DNA from: Thiomicrorhabdus sp. Milos-T2
GTDB taxonomy: Bacteria > Pseudomonadota > Gammaproteobacteria > Thiomicrospirales > Thiomicrospiraceae
Assembly: GCF_000702325.1 (NCBI RefSeq)
Contig: NZ_KL370892.1
Coordinates: 364,898 to 428,897, forward strand
Length of the DNA stretch: 64,000 bases
Direction: 5' to 3'
Within the stretch, counting starts at the first letter, position 1, and the number at the start of each line of letters is the position of its first letter. The notes below the pieces were generated by a model. That model was not told where the DNA came from. It searched no databases and saw only the letters and a program-made list of their open reading frames with translations. Positions 9,091-18,068 of the stretch are shown piece by piece. The translations under genes were made by a program, and so were the position numbers.

Positions 9091-10116
9091 CTATGCCCCC
9101 ACTTTTCTTAATTGTGACCAAGCTAATAATCCGCTAAACAGCAACGCCAGTGCTAATGGCCATGGATAAAATTCGGTGCGGAGTCGATAGTTAAAAATCT
9201 CATGTTCAACCGATTCAAGTTCATTAATTTTTTGGTAAATTTCAGCAAGTTGATTCGTGTCATTTGCTAAGAAAAATTGACCACCTGTTAAATCCGAAAT
9301 TTTGGTTAAGGTGTCTATGTCCATATCCGACTTATTGGTCATAAAGAGGTCTAAACCCGTACGACTTTTGACACGACCGACACCTACGGTATAAATTTTT
9401 AACCCCATTTGTTGGGCTTTACTAGCAGCATCTAACGGATTTACGGTGCCTGCGGTATTTGAACCATCGGTAAGTAAAATCAGCACGGCGTTTTTTGTAC
9501 TATGGGTTTCATGTAAGTGTTTAAGCGTTAAACCAATGGCATCACCAATGGCGGTATTATTTCCTGCCATGCCTATTTCGGCTTCGGTTAGTAAGGTATT
9601 GACGGTTTTTAAATCGTAGGTTAATGGGCTTTGCAAAAAGGCTTGAGTACCAAAGACAATTAAACCCATTCGATCACCCTGGCGGTGATTAATAAAGTCA
9701 GAGACTACCGATTTTACGGCCACTAATCGATTGACTTCATCTCCATTTAAATACATATCCGCTTTTTGCATACTGCCAGATAAATCCACCGCTAAAATCA
9801 ACTCTTTACCACTGACTTTAAAGGGGGTCGAATCTAGGTAGAGAACTGGGCGAGTTGCCGCAATAATTAAACTTATCCATAACAGTATGGCGATGAGAGG
9901 AATGCGTTTGGTTGGTTGTTCGGCTTCAATTAAGTTTTCAGTAGGCAACTGGTCTTCGATACGTGCAATGATTTGCGGCGCAAGTAGCGGAGAATGCTCT
10001 TTATGGAGGGGTTTAATGACTCGACGAATAATCCAAGGAAGCGGTAAAAAAGCGATCATCCACGGCCACACAAAGCTTAGATTAGTGATGGTTTCGATTA
10101 GGTTCGTCATAGCCAT
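9091..10116 (-). CDS. batA: BatA-like VWA-domain membrane protein (first Bat operon)
   Basis: 341 aa. Two N-terminal hydrophobic segments (FVWPWMIAFLPLPWIIR and IPLIAILLWISLIIAAT) precede a VWA domain with an intact MIDAS motif, AVDLSGSMQKAD near residue 109, then TGGQFFLAND and a C-terminal membrane helix (PWPLALALLFSGLLAW). This is the standard BatA layout: a VWA domain held at the membrane, proposed to bind partners through a divalent metal. The start overlaps the DUF4381 stop by one base (TAATG), a sign of translational coupling. Ligand unknown. Confidence 0.92.
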   Translation of the reverse strand: MAMTNLIETITNLSFVWPWMIAFLPLPWIIRRVIKPLHKEHSPLLAPQIIARIEDQLPTENLIEAEQPTKRIPLIAILLWISLIIAATRPVLYLDSTPFKVSGKELILAVDLSGSMQKADMYLNGDEVNRLVAVKSVVSDFINHRQGDRMGLIVFGTQAFLQSPLTYDLKTVNTLLTEAEIGMAGNNTAIGDAIGLTLKHLHETHSTKNAVLILLTDGSNTAGTVNPLDAASKAQQMGLKIYTVGVGRVKSRTGLDLFMTNKSDMDIDTLTKISDLTGGQFFLANDTNQLAEIYQKINELESVEHEIFNYRLRTEFYPWPLALALLFSGLLAWSQLRKVGA

Positions 10117-10625
10117 TATTGATGATGTCCCTTAATCCATTTTTTGGCGTAGTCTCGCCAAATTTCTAACGCCCGGTTAGGTGAAAGATTACTTTGGGTA
10201 AAGTCGATTTTATCTTCAGAACTTGGTTTATAGGCAAAATTTAAAACATCTTGTAAGTGGTCAGGTTGAGGAATATAACTCGCCGTTTCCGATAAAAAAT
10301 CTAACCAGGCCTGGTCATGTAATGAGGCAGTAATTAAACGGCCGTAAGCGGTGAGCGCCACACGCTTTAACACCGCATTAATAGCAGAGATTTTAACGTT
10401 ATCACTCATATCTGTTTTTTGCATAATCTCGTCTATTTGCTGTAAAGCACTACGGCGGTAAATATTACGACGACGTAAGTCTAGGTAATACCAAATAGCC
10501 CCCGTAATAATCGCGATAATACTAAACAGTAAAATCCACCAGCTAAATGCCAACGGCCACCAGCCTACTGGGTCAGGCAGTTGTATATCGCGAAGTTGTT
10601 CAAGTAGAGGATTATTTGTTTGCAT
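10116..10625 (-). CDS. DUF4381 membrane protein
   Basis: 169 aa with one membrane helix at about residues 25-45 (LAFSWWILLFSIIAIITGAIWYY shape) and a helical cytoplasmic tail. Seen: the N-terminus LEQLRDIQLPDPVGWWPLAF, typical of DUF4381, which always sits between DUF58 and VWA genes in MoxR operons. Function unknown; it is likely a small structural partner of BatA/BatB. The ATG lies 11 bases after the DUF58 stop. A copy of the iterated palindrome at 10305-10314 encodes the QAW of HDQAWLDF. Confidence 0.88.
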   Translation of the reverse strand: MQTNNPLLEQLRDIQLPDPVGWWPLAFSWWILLFSIIAIITGAIWYYLDLRRRNIYRRSALQQIDEIMQKTDMSDNVKISAINAVLKRVALTAYGRLITASLHDQAWLDFLSETASYIPQPDHLQDVLNFAYKPSSEDKIDFTQSNLSPNRALEIWRDYAKKWIKGHHQ

Positions 10626-10636
10626 GGTCTTACTCG

Positions 10637-11572
10637 TTACTGAATCAATTTGTGTTGAATCAATGCCATTAACGGTTCTTGGTGTGTACCAATTTCAACC
10701 AATGGAATTTTGAGCTTAGAGAACAGCTCTTGGGTTTCATGCCACTGTTCTTTGTACAAAGTACTATAAGAGTCACGGGTTTTTGCTCTAAAACTGTCGA
10801 GTTTTATAAGTTTATCGCCAACAAAACTTTGCGTCATACTTAGCCAACCTAATTTAGGGAGTTCTCTTTCTAAATTATCGTATATATGAATCGCGGTGAT
10901 ATCAGTATTGTGTTTAAGCTTATGCAGTTGAGGGGCAGCATGTTTAACCAGTTGCATCATATCGCCAATTAAAAACACTTTATTTCCCGGTTTATTCACT
11001 TTTATTAATTGAGTTAAGGTATCTACCCAGGCCTGGGTATCCGGTGCCATGGGGCGATTAATTTGGTGTTGTAACTCAATGCCCTTTTGTAAAAGATGTA
11101 ATACGGTTTTGGGGCTTCTTCTTGGTGGAATCCACAAGGTTTGTAAGTGGTTAAAGGTAATCCCTCCAACGCGTTCATTATGATTAAGCGAAACCCAAGC
11201 TAAGACGGCTGAAAGATTTAACGCCTGTGCTGTTTTTAAGCGTACTTTAGAGCCAAAAAATAGGTGGGGTGTTTGTTCAGTCACTAATAATGTAGGGCGT
11301 TCATGCTCTTCTACAAACACCTTAGTGTGAGTTTTTTGTGTACGTGCCGTTACCCGCCAATCAATATGACGAATATCATCCCCAGGTTGATATTGACGAA
11401 CTTCACTAAAGGTCATGCCTCGACCTTTACGTATAGCCAGATGATCACCACTATTTGCCGCTAATAAGTTTTGCTGGTGATTGAGTTTCTTTTGTTTCAC
11501 GTGAAACCGAAAAGCAACTAAGTCTGGCAGTTCGCTATAGAGGGAGTCGGATTGTTGTGATTTATCAGACAT
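10637..11572 (-). CDS. DUF58 domain protein (first Bat operon)
   Basis: 311 aa from the ATG at 11572; a GTG at 11578 would add two residues, and neither has a strong ribosome site. DUF58 proteins are VWA-like and partner MoxR ATPases. Seen: the signature GRGMTFSEVRQYQPGDDIRH then IDWRVTARTQKTHTKVFVEE around residues 55-95, and a VWA-like beta strand VFLIGDMMQL. No membrane helix, so probably soluble and bound to the inner face of the membrane. Two DNA motifs lie within it: a 14-base parS-like palindrome at 11494-11507 and an iterated-palindrome copy at 11027-11036. Confidence 0.88.
   Translation of the reverse strand: MSDKSQQSDSLYSELPDLVAFRFHVKQKKLNHQQNLLAANSGDHLAIRKGRGMTFSEVRQYQPGDDIRHIDWRVTARTQKTHTKVFVEEHERPTLLVTEQTPHLFFGSKVRLKTAQALNLSAVLAWVSLNHNERVGGITFNHLQTLWIPPRRSPKTVLHLLQKGIELQHQINRPMAPDTQAWVDTLTQLIKVNKPGNKVFLIGDMMQLVKHAAPQLHKLKHNTDITAIHIYDNLERELPKLGWLSMTQSFVGDKLIKLDSFRAKTRDSYSTLYKEQWHETQELFSKLKIPLVEIGTHQEPLMALIQHKLIQ
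11494..11507. other. parS-like palindrome
   Basis: GTTTCACGTGAAAC, identical to the 14-base core of the widely conserved ParB-binding site. It lies inside the first DUF58 gene. A one-mismatch relative is at 33521-33534. Confidence 0.6.
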
Positions 11573-11650
11573 AGACACAAACTTTTACTTTTTGTCTGGA
11601 TATGATGAGTTGAACGAGCGAAATAACATCAGTAATAACAAGTGTCAAAA

Positions 11651-12631
11651 TTAAGTAACAGGAACAAAATTAAGAATTTGGTCAATAATTTCGTCAACAG
11701 ATATCCCTTGAGCTTCTGCTTCAAAGTCTAAAATCAAACGGTGACGAAAAACATCATGAATCACTGCTTGAACATCATCAGGACTCACAAAGTCTTTACC
11801 GCTTAACCAGGCATGGCTTCGTGCGCAACGTGATAAAGCAATGGTGGCACGTGGACTGACTCCAACACTAATACACGTATCTAATACATCACTGTATCGT
11901 TTAGGTTGGCGGGTTGCCATAACTAGCTCTACAATATAAGTTTTGATAGATTCAGCCATATGTAGGTCAAGAATCGCCTCACGAGCCGCAAACAGGTCAT
12001 TTTGCGTTAAGGCATCAAATATCGGTTTTTGAGTGGCTTGGCGAGCTTCGTTTTCAACCAATTCTAAAATTTTGTGTTCACTTTTTGCATCCGGGTAATC
12101 CACATTGACATGCATCATAAAACGGTCAAGTTGTGCCTCTGGTAAAGGGTAGGTTCCTTCTTGTTCTAGCGGGTTTTGGGTGGCCATAACCATAAATAGT
12201 TTTTCCATTGGCAGACTACGTTTACCAATACTCACTTGGCCTTCACCCATTGCCTCTAGTAAAGCCGCTTGAACTTTGGCGGGAGCACGGTTAATTTCAT
12301 CGGCTAAAATTAAATTATGGAAAATGGGGCCCGATTGAAAGACAAACTCTCCGGTTTCAGGGCGATAGATATCAGTACCGGTGATATCAGAAGGTAATAA
12401 GTCGGGGGTGAACTGAATACGGTGAAAGCTTCCTTCTAGCATGTCAGACAACACTTTAATAGCCTTGGTTTTAGCCAGGCCTGGTGGGCCCTCAACCAAT
12501 AAATGTCCATCTGACAATAAAGCCAGTAAAAGGCGTTCAGTTAGGTGAGTTTGACCAATAATATGTTGGTTAATATGGCTTTTTAAAGCTTGAAATCGTT
12601 CTGCTAATTGGGATTGAACCGTATCTGACAC
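11651..12631 (-). CDS. moxR: MoxR-family AAA+ ATPase (first Bat operon)
   Basis: First gene of the operon, 326 aa. MoxR ATPases are chaperone-like and help assemble or activate partner proteins containing VWA domains. Seen: Walker A EGPPGLAKTKAIK near residues 48-60, Walker B LILADEINRAP near 105-115, sensor-1 region MATQNPLEQEGTYPLPEAQL and the C-terminal lid. The start is GTG, supported by AGGAA seven bases upstream (12631). The palindrome copy at 12475-12484 encodes the PGL of the P-loop, exactly as in the second MoxR at 51.5 kb. There are 627 bases upstream without a gene, so the promoter probably lies just before 12631. Confidence 0.93.
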   Translation of the reverse strand: MSDTVQSQLAERFQALKSHINQHIIGQTHLTERLLLALLSDGHLLVEGPPGLAKTKAIKVLSDMLEGSFHRIQFTPDLLPSDITGTDIYRPETGEFVFQSGPIFHNLILADEINRAPAKVQAALLEAMGEGQVSIGKRSLPMEKLFMVMATQNPLEQEGTYPLPEAQLDRFMMHVNVDYPDAKSEHKILELVENEARQATQKPIFDALTQNDLFAAREAILDLHMAESIKTYIVELVMATRQPKRYSDVLDTCISVGVSPRATIALSRCARSHAWLSGKDFVSPDDVQAVIHDVFRHRLILDFEAEAQGISVDEIIDQILNFVPVT

Positions 12632-12793
12632 AATATTTCCTATTCATTAATAGCATCTGCAAAGTATCTTGAAGCCACTATATTAAATCATATAAAAATA
12701 ATTGCCAATTGAATTAAGCATAAACCCTTATCATGATGGTTTATGCCTAGTCGTTTTGATTGACGATGTTTTAGAAGGGTATTAACAATTTAC

Positions 12794-13256
12794 GGGTATC
12801 CGTATTTTGTGATTGATTATCCAGTATTGTAAAATTAACCACGAAGACACAGAGGCACGAAGGTTAAAAAAACAAATAAAAGTGATTCGAAAATCATAGC
12901 CTAACAATCTTAAGTCACGCCTATAAACTCAGTATTTGTAAAGTTTAACAGCGATTAATTTATTACGTTTAGTTTGGTTATTCGTTAAATTTAAGTTGGT
13001 ATTAGATGAGACCTTTGCACGAGAGTATGTACGAGTAAAAATGGTTAAAATTCACCCGATTTTTGTTGTGCCCCAAGGGCACTTCCGATGGGCGACAACT
13101 TGCGAATAGCTAGCTATTCCCTACGTTTTCCGCCGCAATCAGGCAAATTTTCTCTCATTTTTCTTTCGCACCTATCTCGTGTTTATGCCCTTGGGTGCAA
13201 AGGTCTCTAGATATTAGAAATCTTCGTGCTTTCGTGTCTTCGTGGTTAAAAGGTTT
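12794..13256. repeat. Inverted-repeat element with ACCACGAAG ends, interrupted by a MITE
   Basis: Matches 42406-42666 almost throughout. The outer arms read TTAACCACGAAGACACAGAGG on the left and CTTCGTGCTTTCGTGTCTTC on the right, forming imperfect inverted repeats about 28 bases long. Between 13003 and 13212 the similarity is broken by a 200-base MITE plus a duplicated TAGAT. The other copy shows the uninterrupted sequence. No gene is visible between 12632 and 13258 beyond these repeats. Confidence 0.85.
13008..13207 (+). mobile_element. MITE copy 1 (GAGACCTTTGCA ends, 200 bp)
   Basis: Non-coding element with terminal inverted repeats GAGACCTTTGCAC...GTGCAAAGGTCTC. It is flanked on both sides by TAGAT (13003-13007 and 13208-13212), a 5-bp target duplication. 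Its arms remain loosely complementary for about 55 bases. The middle holds the perfect 16-base palindrome GAATAGCTAGCTATTC. The unoccupied version of the target (GGTATTAAATATTAG) is present in the sister repeat near 42611. Confidence 0.9.
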
Positions 13257-13258
13257 GT

Positions 13259-16258
13259 TTATTCGCCTTCCATATCAATCAGTTGGTTAAGGCAAGCTAC
13301 TACCTTATCACTTTGTGCATCCATTTTTAGAATAGAGGCTTCAAGGGTTTCGTAATCATCAATGTGGAATGCATCCATAATCACTTTGATTAATTGGTGC
13401 ATTTGCATGTGTTCTTCACCTAAGGTTTTCATAATAGGCAGATGCATAAGCTGTTGACCAGCTCCTTGATAATACCATTTACCTAACGAACAAGCGGTAT
13501 GGTCAATAGCTGAATCGTAGGTAACGCCAATATCGGCTCCATCAATAAATTTACGAATTTTAAGTTTCCAACCTAAGTGGGCAGTAATCATTTCTGAGAA
13601 CTGTTTTGCATTGCTTGAATTTTCAATAATATTTTGACGCTTGGCCTTAACACTTTCTGAATTTTTCAAGTTAGGTTTTACATTTTGTAAAGTCAGTTTA
13701 TTGACAACATCTTGTGCATTAATCGGTTTTTTAACAATGTCATTCATTCCCGCTTTCTCAACGGTATTAATATATTCATCAGAATGACCTGTATAAGCAA
13801 GAATTGGATTTTTGAAGCCACTATTTCTTAGTTCTTTAGAGGCTTGAAGTCCATCCATTCCAGGCATTTCTATATCCATTAAAATCGCGGCAGGATGATA
13901 ACGTCCAGTCTGCAAAATGGCTTCTCTACCATTGGATGCCGTTTTAGTTTCATAGCCAGATTTTTTAAGTAACATGGTGGCGACTTTAAGGTTTGAAATA
14001 TTGTCATCAACCACTAAAATTAAAGGTACATTATGGTTAAGTTCAGAACCGGTTGCTTCTGATTCTGAGCACTCTCCTAATTCAAATGCCCCTACCAAGT
14101 CATCCATATTATTGGCAACATCGCCTAAATAATCCGCTAAAGAAGAGTTTTCCATGACTAAGGTAGCATTGTGATCTGCTGCTTGATTGAGGTTTTTAAT
14201 GTTCTCGTTCACCGTATCAATTTCTTGAGACTGTGATAATGCATTGCTTGCAATCCCAGAGATGTTTTCTGACATTTGATGCACTTGCTGAATAATTTCT
14301 TGAAGGGACTCACCCGTGTTTTGCACTTTTTCAGTACCATCAGCAATCTTAGAGGCAGTGGTGTCAATTAAAGATTTAATATCTTTAGCGGCTTCAGCCG
14401 ATTTTTGTGCGAGGTTACGAACTTCGCCAGCCACGACTGCAAACCCTCTACCGTGTTCACCCGCACGAGCTGCTTCAACGGCCGCATTAAGTGCTAGTAA
14501 ATTGGTTTGGAAGGCAATACTGTCAATTAAGGTAACAATGCCGGTAATTTGTTCACTCACCTGGTTAATCTCATGCATCGCTTGAATGGTTTCATTCATG
14601 CTCTGATTACCCTGTTCAACATTTTGTTGAGTTTTTAAAGCGAGTTCATTTGATAAGTTTGCTTGTTGAGAGGTTTCATTGACCTTTTCAGTGAGTTGTC
14701 GCATAGCTGATGAGGTGGCAAAAAGTTCATGACTTTGCTGTTTAATTGACTCAGCTAAATCGTGGTTACTTTTAGAAACGTGTTTGGCTGATTGCGTAAC
14801 CTCATCAGCTTGATTATTTACTCTACAAAAAGAGACTCTTAAAGAGTGGATGCCGTCTATTAAGTTTTTAATTGTCCAGCCATATTGACCTTCATGATGG
14901 CCTTCTGGCTTAACTGTTAGGTCTTTAGCTGTTAAGCCACCAATTAAAATTGCGATGTCTTTTAAGGTGTTTTGTAAGCCATCCATTAATTTGTTAATGT
15001 CTTCAGCTAAGGTTTTATAAAAACCTTCAAGCTGTTCAGTATCAACTCTTGAATGTAAGCGACCGTGGTTGGCATCATCAACCAAGGTGGCAATACTGTC
15101 CTGCACAAATATCTCTTGGAAAATATCTTGCCACTCTATGACTACCCCTAAAGGATGGCCATCATGGTCTTGAATTGGGGTTAATAAGAGTTGTAACTGG
15201 GCACCAAAAAACTCAAATTTGAAAGTTTCCTCTCCTTTTAAATTAATCAAACTTTCCATAATATGTGGATTTTTTTCAAATAAACATGCCACACTTTTAT
15301 GTAACAGCTTGTCATAAGAAAAGTCTGCTATCTCTTTTTGAATTTCAGGCTCAAGTTCGCGCAGGTAGTCTTTTAGTGATGCATTGTAATAGGTAATAGT
15401 GCCAGCCTGATCCGCAAGCATAATATAGGTATTTAGGTTATCTAAACCAGCTTCTAAACGGGTAGAACGGCGGTTAGTCACCATGACTTCATTCTTTTGA
15501 GCACCCAAGCGTATTTGTAAGGTTTTAATGCGTCTATTAATGGTTCCCGATGTATTATTCCCGTGAGTATTAATCTGACCGTTTAGGTTGTTATTGGCAA
15601 TTTCATCAATGGCACTGATAGCCCCTTTAATGCGGTGTAAGTAATAAACGACATGGGTTGTAGAGAGCAAGGTCATAAAAATGACTAGGTTTTCAAGTAG
15701 AAAGTTTGAACCGCCAAATACTAAGCTATAAACTTCATTAGAAATAGCGAGTAAAACTGAGGGGATTAAGGTGACTAAAGGTGGCCAGTGAGCTAGCGGG
15801 TTATAACGGCGTGTTAATGTATCTACTTCACCATTACGTAACTTAATTTTGTTTTCGGCGATCGCTTTATAAGCCGCTTCAGCTTGAGTAATTTGTTCTC
15901 GAGTCGCTGGGGTTCTTACACTCATATAACCGACGATTTCATCGTTTTCAATCATTGGCGTAGCATTGGCTTCAACCCAGTAATGGTCCCCATTTTTACA
16001 GCGATTTTTAACAATTTGACGCCATGGACGTCCGTCCTGAATGGTTCCCCAAAAATCTGCAAAGACTTGTTCTGGCACATCGGGATGGCGCAGCAAATTA
16101 TGCGGTTGTCCCATCAACTCTTCAAGGGTATAGCCACTGGCTTCAACAAAGGCTTCATTTGCATAGGTGATATTACCAACAAGGTCGGTATGAGAAGTTA
16201 TAAGAAACCCTTCTTTTAAGTGTTTTTCTTTTTGCGTAACCGGCTGATTATTTCGCAT
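13259..16258 (-). CDS. PAS-MCP-REC-CZB chemoreceptor
   Basis: Methyl-accepting chemotaxis-type protein of 999 aa. Domain order: Aer-like PAS (about 15-130, with [20 protein letters not shown]), two close membrane helices (about 158-205), a second PAS (about 285-370), a HAMP-like linker, an MCP signalling domain with the conserved hairpin tip [20 protein letters not shown] near residue 599, a receiver domain (about 741-860; acidic DD pair and [10 protein letters not shown] phosphorylation site), and a C-terminal CZB zinc-binding domain (about 885-999; [14 protein letters not shown], then HMQMHQ). There is no large periplasmic domain, so sensing is likely cytoplasmic: redox or energy through PAS and zinc or oxidant through CZB. 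A receiver inside an MCP is unusual. An isolated gene. Confidence 0.92.
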   Translation of the reverse strand: MRNNQPVTQKEKHLKEGFLITSHTDLVGNITYANEAFVEASGYTLEELMGQPHNLLRHPDVPEQVFADFWGTIQDGRPWRQIVKNRCKNGDHYWVEANATPMIENDEIVGYMSVRTPATREQITQAEAAYKAIAENKIKLRNGEVDTLTRRYNPLAHWPPLVTLIPSVLLAISNEVYSLVFGGSNFLLENLVIFMTLLSTTHVVYYLHRIKGAISAIDEIANNNLNGQINTHGNNTSGTINRRIKTLQIRLGAQKNEVMVTNRRSTRLEAGLDNLNTYIMLADQAGTITYYNASLKDYLRELEPEIQKEIADFSYDKLLHKSVACLFEKNPHIMESLINLKGEETFKFEFFGAQLQLLLTPIQDHDGHPLGVVIEWQDIFQEIFVQDSIATLVDDANHGRLHSRVDTEQLEGFYKTLAEDINKLMDGLQNTLKDIAILIGGLTAKDLTVKPEGHHEGQYGWTIKNLIDGIHSLRVSFCRVNNQADEVTQSAKHVSKSNHDLAESIKQQSHELFATSSAMRQLTEKVNETSQQANLSNELALKTQQNVEQGNQSMNETIQAMHEINQVSEQITGIVTLIDSIAFQTNLLALNAAVEAARAGEHGRGFAVVAGEVRNLAQKSAEAAKDIKSLIDTTASKIADGTEKVQNTGESLQEIIQQVHQMSENISGIASNALSQSQEIDTVNENIKNLNQAADHNATLVMENSSLADYLGDVANNMDDLVGAFELGECSESEATGSELNHNVPLILVVDDNISNLKVATMLLKKSGYETKTASNGREAILQTGRYHPAAILMDIEMPGMDGLQASKELRNSGFKNPILAYTGHSDEYINTVEKAGMNDIVKKPINAQDVVNKLTLQNVKPNLKNSESVKAKRQNIIENSSNAKQFSEMITAHLGWKLKIRKFIDGADIGVTYDSAIDHTACSLGKWYYQGAGQQLMHLPIMKTLGEEHMQMHQLIKVIMDAFHIDDYETLEASILKMDAQSDKVVACLNQLIDMEGE

Positions 16259-16375
16259 AATTACAATCCTATAATGGGTATAGACTAGTATCTTCTATAT
16301 TGCATAGTTTCAATATTGTATCGTCTTTCAAAGTAAGCTTTAAGGCAATCTTTAAAGAAAGGCTAAATGTAGTAT

Positions 16376-16559
16376 GAGACCATTGCACGAGAGTATGCGC
16401 GAGTAAAAATGGTTAAAATTCACCTGATTTTTGTTGTACCCCAAGGGCACTTCCGTTGGGCGACAACTTGTGAATAGCTAGCTATTCCCTGCGTTTTCCG
16501 CCGCAATCAGGCAAATTTTCCCTCATTTTTCTTTCGCACCTATCACGTGCAAAGGTCTC
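16376..16559 (+). mobile_element. MITE copy 2 (184 bp)
   Basis: Same family as 13008-13207 and the shortest full copy. The ends read GAGACCATTGCACGAGAG and CACGTGCAAAGGTCTC. Perfect 5-bp target duplication AGTAT at 16371-16375 and 16560-16564. It lies between the chemoreceptor gene start and the IS4 element; the rest of 16259-16721 shows no gene. Confidence 0.9.
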
Positions 16560-16711
16560 AGTATGATTTTAATTAAATAATGCGCAAGCAAACTAAATGC
16601 CACTATTGGGTACATAACTTGATGAGATATAAGATAAATTTAAAATTTATTGTTTTGAGTGGGTTTTGTTGGAAGAGATTGAACGAATAAAAAGGGTAAA
16701 AAATAAACCTA

Positions 16712-16721
16712 CCAGGCCTGG
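16712..16721. repeat. Target-site duplication of the IS4 element, left copy (iterated palindrome)
   Basis: CCAGGCCTGG directly left of the IS end, matched by 18020-18029 on the right. Joining the two flanks restores CTACCAGGCCTGGTAG, so the element entered a pre-existing copy of the iterated palindrome and duplicated its 10-base core. Confidence 0.88.
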
Positions 16722-18019
16722 CACTAGTGTCCGGAATAAATATTAAAAGCCTTGACAAAAAAGCCGTAACTCCTAGGATAGAAGTATTTCCACCACGAAA
16801 TAGACTTCAAAAACAATGAGATTACGGCTATGTTTAACTCTACCCGATTTGCCCAATTTTTAAAACCCATTCGTACCACTTTTCAATCACTTGTTCATCA
16901 ATATCAAACCGATAAACACGCCAAAGGGTTTAGTAGCTGGAATCAATTAGTCGCGATGATGTACGCACAACTTAGTGGCACTAAATCATTACGCCAGTTG
17001 GTTGAAGGGTTTAACGCCCAATCCTCTCACCACTACCACTTAGGCGTAAAAGAGCTGAAACGCAGCACATTATCTGAAGCAAACCGTAAACGCTCTGCTG
17101 ATGTCTACCAAGCACTTTGCCAACAACTCATGGCTGGTGTGAATCGACAATTACGAAAAGAACTCCACGCTTTTACCTATCTAATAGACTCTTCTCCAAT
17201 TCAACTGCTCGGTAAAGGTTTTGACTGGGCAGTACAAGGTTCTCGAGTCACAGGCTTTAAGCTGCATATGCAACTAGAACTATCCAACCAAGTCCCTGTT
17301 TGTTTTGAAATCACACAGGCCAATATTCCTGATATTACTCAAGCACGAGAGTGGAATTTAGAACCAGGTTCAACCTATGTGATGGATAAAGGGTACTTAG
17401 ACTACCTCTGGTGGAAAAAGCTCAATGACCAAAAAATCCAGCTGGTCTGTCGTTTGAAAAAAAGAGCGGCAATTACCGTCATACAATCCTACGAACTCGA
17501 TGAAAAAGCCCCTCATATTCTTGAAGACCAATGCATTGAGTTTAGTGGTTCAAGCCAGAAAAAACGTCTTGGTCAATTCCAGATGCGCCGTGTTGTTGTC
17601 AAACGTGACGATAATAAAGGTGAATTGGTATTGATTACCAATGACTTCGAGCGTTCAGCTCAAGAGATTGCCCATCTATACAAGCAACGCTGGCAAATTG
17701 AATTATTTTTTAAATGGATTAAACAACACCTCAAAATCAAAAGCTTCATTGGCCAAAACAGTAATGCTGTTCGTATCCAAGTGCTATCAGCCCTTATTGT
17801 GTATCTATTGATTAAGCTTGAACAGATGAAAAATAAGTCAGCAGAACCGTTGAGAGTAACGTTTTGGCGGCTTGCTCATGGGTTGTTTGAAAGACCTATT
17901 CAGCAGAGTGAATACTTTAGGCGAAAACAACAACGGGAAGAGTTTAAGAAATACCAACTTCCGCTATGGGAGGCTGGTATATGAATTGTGGTACTGAAAT
18001 ATTATTCCGGACACTAGTG
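16722..18019 (+). mobile_element. IS4-family insertion sequence, complete
   Basis: 1298 bp bounded by 18-bp perfect terminal inverted repeats CACTAGTGTCCGGAATAA (left) and its complement (right). It carries one intact transposase gene and is flanked by 10-bp direct repeats CCAGGCCTGG, within the 9-12 bp range known for IS4-family elements. The intact ends, open reading frame and identical flanks point to a recent, possibly still active insertion. Confidence 0.92.
16830..17984 (+). CDS. IS4-family DDE transposase
   Basis: 384 aa, the only gene of the element. Catalytic signature visible: first Asp in YLIDSSPIQL, second in TYVMDKGYLDYLWWKKL, and the YREK block YKQRWQIELFFKWIKQHLKI that defines the IS4 family and carries the catalytic Glu. 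The N-terminal region (FNSTRFAQFLKPIRTTFQ, then HAKGFSSWNQLVAMMYAQLS) is the DUF4372-type DNA-binding part common in these proteins. No frameshift or stop, so the protein should be functional. Confidence 0.95.
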   Translation: MFNSTRFAQFLKPIRTTFQSLVHQYQTDKHAKGFSSWNQLVAMMYAQLSGTKSLRQLVEGFNAQSSHHYHLGVKELKRSTLSEANRKRSADVYQALCQQLMAGVNRQLRKELHAFTYLIDSSPIQLLGKGFDWAVQGSRVTGFKLHMQLELSNQVPVCFEITQANIPDITQAREWNLEPGSTYVMDKGYLDYLWWKKLNDQKIQLVCRLKKRAAITVIQSYELDEKAPHILEDQCIEFSGSSQKKRLGQFQMRRVVVKRDDNKGELVLITNDFERSAQEIAHLYKQRWQIELFFKWIKQHLKIKSFIGQNSNAVRIQVLSALIVYLLIKLEQMKNKSAEPLRVTFWRLAHGLFERPIQQSEYFRRKQQREEFKKYQLPLWEAGI

Positions 18020-18068
18020 CCAGGCCTGGTAGGTTTAAAGATTCAGGAGCGAAATTGCATTAAATTTT

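Noticed and set aside
9887..10135. An 82-codon plus-strand frame opposite batA
   Set aside because: It overlaps the conserved batA and DUF4381 genes on the other strand and has no recognisable motif.
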